64,000 nucleotides of DNA from JBBDYG01 sp040901765 (GTDB lineage Bacteria; Planctomycetota; Planctomycetia; Pirellulales; Lacipirellulaceae). The notes under the pieces were generated by a model. That model searched no databases, was not told the origin of the DNA, and saw only the letters and a list, made by a program, of their open reading frames with translations. Below, in pieces: positions 60,701-64,000 of this stretch (position 1 is its first letter; every line of letters begins with the position of its first letter). Where the stretch lies: the NCBI GenBank assembly GCA_040901765.1, contig JBBDYG010000111.1, positions 62,001 through 126,000 of the forward strand. The letters run 5' to 3'. A program made the position numbers and the translations under genes.

Positions 60701-63250
60701 AACGGTGTGCATAACCTCAAACTGGAGGTCGAAGACCGCGCGGGCAACATCAGCCACGATTTTCTGCTCCCGATTACGGTCGACACGATCGTGCCTCCCG
60801 TTTCGTTTGGTCTGCCAACGGTCGCGAGCGCGATCGACGGCCTCGCCGCGTCGAGTGACAGCGGCGTGACGACCATGCCCGCCACCTACGCCGATCGGGT
60901 GACCAACGACACGACCCCCACCCTGTGGGGTCGCGCGGAAGCCAATTCGATTCTCCGCCTTTACCTCGATCGCAATGCCGACGGCATTATCGACCTGGCC
61001 ACCGATACATTCCTCGGACAGACCGTCGCCTTGCCATTCGATGGCAACGATGCCTACCCGGAAGGCTTCTGGGAAATTACTTCCGAACTTGATCTCAACG
61101 AAATCGTCGGCCTGCCGAAGGACGGTCTCCGCCGTTTGCTCGTCACCGCCGAGGACGTTGCTGGCAACCCAATGCCGATGAACGGCACGATCGCCGCGGG
61201 AGTCGACGCGCTGCAGATCTTCATCGACACGCAAGGCCCGCAAGTCACGGGCGTCACCGTTAACGACCTGACTGCTGGCGAATACGACTTGTTCGATCCC
61301 AAACCGTCGGAAACCGGCCCCACGCCGCTTGTGAACAGTATTCAGATCGCCATCCGCGATCTGCCCAACCGGCTCGATCAGGTGGGCGTAATCAACGATT
61401 TTCTGTACGAAGCGCTGAAGGAGGATATCGCCGCCAATCCGGGGAATTACATCCTTATCGGGGACCATGTTGGCATCATTTCGATCGAATCGATCATCGT
61501 CACCAACGATCCGCGAACCAACGGCAACCCCGCCACGGCGACGGTCGTCCTCAACTTCTTCGATCCGCTGCCCGACGATCGATACACCCTCGCGATCAGT
61601 CAGAACCTGGTTGATCCGGCGGGCAACAATCTCGACGGCGAATCGAATGCGGGCGAGCCGCAAGAGGATCCAACCTTCCCGAGCGGCGATGGCGTCCCTG
61701 GCGGCGACTTTGTCGCCCGTTTTACCGTTGATTCGCGGCCCGAAATCGGCGCCTCGATTCCGCAGGGAATCACCATCGACATTAATGGCAACTTCGTTTG
61801 GGATCCGGCCAACGCGCAAGTCGGCAACGATGCCACGAACGTCGATCTCGCTTTCGAGCTGGCGGCCTTCGAGGATGGCGAGCTAATCGCCGGCGGACTT
61901 AGCGTCCACGATCTGGTCGTGGTCGGTCGCTTTACGGCCCCCGGTGGAAATGCTCTGCCGCCACGACTGTTCGATCAACTCGCATCCTACGGCAACTACA
62001 ATGGCATCTTTCGCTGGTTGATCGATTTCGACAGCGACGGCGTTGTCTATGGCAATGGTGATCCGGATGGCGTGAACGACCTGATCGTGAACCAAGGCAC
62101 GCTGCCCGGGTTCAACAGCACCGCGCGGGCCGGAGCGATCCCCGTGGCCGGCGACTTCGATCGCAATGACGCAAATGGCGACGAAATCGGCCTCTACTAC
62201 GCCGGCACATGGGCGCTCGACACCAATCACGACTTTATCCTCGACCGGGTGTTCACCGGCAACCTGCTCGGCGCGCCGATCGTCGGAAACTTCGACGGCG
62301 ATGACGACGGCTTTGACGACTTGGCCGTGTTCAACAACAACCAGTTCTTTTTTGACCTGTCGTTCAACCCGCTGGTTCACACGACAGCTAACAGCGACAC
62401 GACGATCATTTGGGGATTCCCCGGCGTGACCGACCGCCCCGTGGCCGCCGACATGGACCAGGATGGCATTGACGACATCGGCCTGTGGGTGCCGCGCAAC
62501 GGCCCTCAGCCGCCGCAGATCATTGCCGAGTGGTACTTCTTGCTGTCGGGTGACTTCGAGCCAACGCCGGAGGACGCGATCGACAACCGGTTGCGAATCA
62601 CCGGGCAAGTCAACACGCTTAACCACCCATTCAGCCCCGTGCCGTTCGGCACCGACCTGTTTGCGGAGTTTGGTGACGAGCTTGCGCTGCCGATCGTCGG
62701 CAACTTCGACCCGCCCGTCGCATCCGGCGCCACGGTGCCGCACGATGGGATGGAAGGCGATTACAACCACGACCTCACCGTCGACATGGCCGACCACAGT
62801 ACGTGGAAGGCGACGTTCGGTTCCACGACGAACATGGCCGCCGACGGCAATAATGACGGCCGCATTAACATCGCCGATTACACCGTTTGGCGCGACCGAA
62901 TGGGCCAATCCTCTGGTACATCGTCTGCGAGCGCCAGCGCCGAATCGACCTCGGCTGCATTGTCCGAAGAGTTCAACGACTCATTCGTGCCACTTACCGA
63001 GAGCACGTTTTCACCGGTGGCCTACTTTGTTCCGGACACGTCGCGCTCGCTTACCAAGAGTCCTGCGCCCTACAGCTTTGCCGCGCCGGTAACCCCTGAC
63101 TCTGACAAACTCTTGTTGTTGGAAGCCGTGTGGTCGGAACCTGTCGAGGACGACACGAGTTCCGCAACGGACGGTTGGGCCGAAGAATCGGACGACGATT
63201 CCGACTACGGCATCCAGTCGCTCGACGACGCATTCGCGGCAATCCTATAG
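57713..63250 (+). CDS. Giant exported Asp-box/PPC/Ig-like/dockerin protein
   Basis: 1845 residues. The N-terminal LEALEDRRMLAA (about 31-42) is a planctomycete export signal. Residues 45-475 carry at least five Asp-box (BNR) motifs (SQDGGRNF, TVDGGQNW, SSDGGQTF, STDDGATW, SLDGGLTF), suggesting a sialidase-like propeller. A PPC domain spans about 485-602 (DPFEENDTIATATFLG; DVDYYRYV). Four or more Ig-like repeats follow (starts near 609, 766, 892, 1038) with SSDTGMMNNDD-type motifs. An FG-GAP/VCBS-like region is at about 1472-1660, a dockerin at about 1681-1731 (GDYNHDLTVD ... DGNNDGRINIAD), then an acidic tail. It is probably a cell-surface or biofilm protein. Confidence 0.9.
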   Translation: MLGHLRSYFRGSASVDRIIDCKLSCSRRLCLEALEDRRMLAAGGNEQLTNLFGFETDTAVDPNNPLIVATSQFNQVLISQDGGRNFGAPITVNAPLAGYLNNFGGDPTLSFDSQGNLYFGYLSNNGAPVNVNFTLAVFAAVINPVSGAILQNALIAAETNTVQHDKEWVASDHWAGSPFRDNAYMVWSQLGVNQILFSRTVDGGQNWSAPIQLDPGGQGFVWPSEVSVAPNGDVWVAWHTNTANTAGNLGGIVMRRSSDGGQTFGALITPFPNGTADINDNAPPNPVMVGNQSWMQGAVQPRILLDPVRPNNIYIISVDDPDNNYAAGDPADIVMARSTDDGATWTRSIISHGPANTIQTMPSAAIDEDGNLSVMWYDSRNGVASVGPDQITGNADDNLLLDLFATVSLDGGLTFSNDFQINEIPFDPDFGPPNDRFPPNQVFRIGEYNGHDADSGYAWVSWTANSGGNQDISFDVFSALSAFPDPFEENDTIATATFLGSPSFYTLDGTIHPSDSAADVDYYRYVAHSTGKLLLELGFFHEAGNLDLQVQDRFGNTIASSTSTDDNEQIVIPVVAGQSYYIRVNGVGGNTNHYTLEIENFAAPFPTFIDLAASSDTGMMNNDDITSDTTPTFFIQADLADFQNMGITLLNQATIDPNNDGVATDATDDGAGVYLSLINLATGALAQGFANPVGPTGILWSFTVPALAALTNGEYFVSSAVQIVDGQDTSAAPGTQRATGRAQLSDPFLLTIIEPGGDVADMVSADLIDASDTGMFNDDNVTNKMSPAFNGVAPVGSKVRLYANGELVGQTIAGSDTSDVGIGGVGGLGGAPDDGLGLWEITSEPLADNGYDITLEIEDAAGNVTIVDPIFNPDMPEIDIVIDTVEPNTPFLDLLDDTGRHDNDNITKDTTPGVSMTTTDPNVALAQLLFTDNFKFRIFDRFENSAQEVLIYDSAQDPAADAFMTPGDMFTAFTQLTRTLPFLTPVSAAIVGGALANGVHNLKLEVEDRAGNISHDFLLPITVDTIVPPVSFGLPTVASAIDGLAASSDSGVTTMPATYADRVTNDTTPTLWGRAEANSILRLYLDRNADGIIDLATDTFLGQTVALPFDGNDAYPEGFWEITSELDLNEIVGLPKDGLRRLLVTAEDVAGNPMPMNGTIAAGVDALQIFIDTQGPQVTGVTVNDLTAGEYDLFDPKPSETGPTPLVNSIQIAIRDLPNRLDQVGVINDFLYEALKEDIAANPGNYILIGDHVGIISIESIIVTNDPRTNGNPATATVVLNFFDPLPDDRYTLAISQNLVDPAGNNLDGESNAGEPQEDPTFPSGDGVPGGDFVARFTVDSRPEIGASIPQGITIDINGNFVWDPANAQVGNDATNVDLAFELAAFEDGELIAGGLSVHDLVVVGRFTAPGGNALPPRLFDQLASYGNYNGIFRWLIDFDSDGVVYGNGDPDGVNDLIVNQGTLPGFNSTARAGAIPVAGDFDRNDANGDEIGLYYAGTWALDTNHDFILDRVFTGNLLGAPIVGNFDGDDDGFDDLAVFNNNQFFFDLSFNPLVHTTANSDTTIIWGFPGVTDRPVAADMDQDGIDDIGLWVPRNGPQPPQIIAEWYFLLSGDFEPTPEDAIDNRLRITGQVNTLNHPFSPVPFGTDLFAEFGDELALPIVGNFDPPVASGATVPHDGMEGDYNHDLTVDMADHSTWKATFGSTTNMAADGNNDGRINIADYTVWRDRMGQSSGTSSASASAESTSAALSEEFNDSFVPLTESTFSPVAYFVPDTSRSLTKSPAPYSFAAPVTPDSDKLLLLEAVWSEPVEDDTSSATDGWAEESDDDSDYGIQSLDDAFAAIL

Positions 63251-63290
63251 CAACCCGGCCATGAAAGCGGAGAGAGAGATGTGGGATGTG

Positions 63291-63357
63291 AGATGTAAGA
63301 AGGCAGAAGTTCGGAAAGACGAATTTGCATCTGCCTTACTTCTGCCTTCTCACATCT
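63291..63357. repeat. 20-bp inverted repeat
   Basis: AGATGTAAGAAGGCAGAAGT (63291-63310) and its reverse complement ending TTCTCACATCT (63338-63357) match with one mismatch. A similar half (GTACGAAGGCAGAAGTAAGG) is at about 34326 beside pntAA. Confidence 0.75.
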
Positions 63358-63443
63358 GCCTTTCTTCCCGCCCAGGCTGTCATGACCTATCATTAGGAAA
63401 GGAGCATCGAACCCTAGCCCACGCCCGAGCGTAGCACTGCCCG

Positions 63444-64000
63444 TGGCCAGCCTGACCATCGAAAACTACGTCAAAGCGATCTTTCAATTGTGCCAAGCGA
63501 GCGGCGGCAACTCGGCCGCAACCGGGCAAATTGCGGCCGCCTTGGGCGTCTTGCCGGGTACGGTCACCAGCATGCTCAAAACCTTAGCTGACGTGGCGCT
63601 CGCCAGTTACACGCCCTACGAAGGGGTCTCGCTGACGCCCGCTGGCCGGGCACTGGCGCTCCGCGTGCTGCGGCGGCATCGGCTGATCGAGCAGTTTCTC
63701 GTCACCACGCTCGACATGCCGTGGGACGAGGTCCACGAAGAAGCCGAGCACATGGAACACGCCGTCAGCGATCGGCTAATCGATCGCATCGACGCCTACT
63801 TGAACTATCCCGCCAGCGACCCACACGGCGACCCGATTCCGAAATCCGACGGCACGCTCGTTGTGACGGCCGACAAGCCGCTGGCGAGTTGCATCGTCGG
63901 CGAAAAATTTCGTGTCACGCGCGTCCGCGATCAGTCGCCCGAGTTTCTGCGCAGCCTCACCGACTTGGGTCTGGAGATCGGCGCCTGCGGCCAGGTCGTC
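63444..64000 (+). CDS. DtxR/MntR-type metal-dependent regulator (partial, cut by the window end)
   Basis: 186 residues are visible, starting at a GTG (63444). The N-terminal winged helix reads LTIENYVKAIFQLCQASGGN with TGQIAAALGVLPGTVTSMLK; the dimerisation/metal domain shows LIEQFLVTTLDM, WDEVHEEAEHMEHAVSDRLI (the His-Glu-His metal site) and the family's NYPASDPHGDPIP. A C-terminal SH3-like FeoA domain appears to begin near the edge (GEKFRVTRVRDQS). It would repress Mn- or Fe-responsive genes; the regulated operon is beyond the window. A GGAAAGGAG run at 63396-63404 is too far for this start, so the start is provisional. Confidence 0.88.

Noticed and set aside
60497..62908. Long minus-strand frames opposite the giant exported protein
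   Set aside because: They arise from the biased codon use of the Asp/Gly-rich repeats and contain no domain.
63250..63443. An earlier start for the DtxR-type gene
   Set aside because: Upstream in-frame codons contain no ATG, and the GGAAAGGAG at 63396-63404 is 40 nt from the GTG, so it more likely belongs to nothing or to an unseen start; GTG at 63444 matches the family's N-terminus.

Overview
The window looks like a chromosomal stretch from a Planctomycetota bacterium, most likely of the Pirellulales type. Evidence seen directly: a giant exported protein with an N-terminal LEALEDRRMLAA-type signal and a C-terminal dockerin; two BBP7-like Cys-rich N-terminus outer-membrane barrels; a PEP-CTERM protein; a TIGR03067-like domain; an ECF sigma factor next to a HRDLKPAN-type Ser/Thr kinase; paired Gfo/Idh/MocA oxidoreductases; and intergenic spaces crowded with palindromic repeats. 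No rRNA, tRNA, CRISPR array, prophage or integrase was found.

Layout. 0-4 kb: secreted TIGR03067-like protein, an HNH endonuclease remnant, a PD-(D/E)XK-like protein and a BBP7-like barrel. 4-11.5 kb: a single-module, fully reducing type I PKS/FAS-like megasynthase (KS-AT-DH-ER-KR-ACP-TE). 11.7-17.1 kb: glycosyltransferase, cupin, HEAT protein, a REP-associated (RAYT) transposase with its palindromes, and two Gfo/Idh/MocA oxidoreductases around a ferredoxin-like gene. 17.3-25.7 kb: NagX-like acyltransferase, methyltransferase, UbiD, a tightly overlapping zeta-kinase/small protein/prepilin-peptidase-N-domain trio, a beta-CASP metallo-beta-lactamase RNase, an esterase and small proteins. 25.7-30.3 kb: a structured ncRNA candidate, an overlapping atypical kinase/PP2C pair and MutY with an altered catalytic position. 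30.3-41.2 kb: a two-domain esterase, the pntAA-pntAB-pntB transhydrogenase operon, a zinc-ribbon membrane protein, M32 carboxypeptidase, a CDF zinc exporter, a PEP-CTERM protein and a duplicated 3' scrap of the CDF gene. 41.3-46 kb: DUF433/DUF5615 toxin-antitoxin pair and a dehydratase-ACP-dehydratase-FabF lipid operon. 46-52 kb: GlsB-like protein, sigma/kinase pair and a thioredoxin-trypsin fusion. 52-64 kb: MetG, a CitG homologue coupled to a dehalogenase-fold hydrolase, a second BBP7 barrel, the giant Asp-box/PPC/Ig/dockerin protein and the start of a DtxR-type regulator.

Themes. Lipid or polyketide assembly is represented twice (the megasynthase and the discrete ACP operon), with no phosphopantetheinyl transferase visible. 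Phospho-signalling is represented by two kinases, one PP2C and one ECF sigma factor. At least ten different inverted-repeat families lie between genes; one (REP) is tied to its own RAYT enzyme. The observations most worth pursuing are the RAYT/REP system, the structured ncRNA with a terminator, the Asp-to-Glu change in MutY, the kinase-PP2C overlap, the zeta-kinase trio, and the direct duplication around the PEP-CTERM gene.
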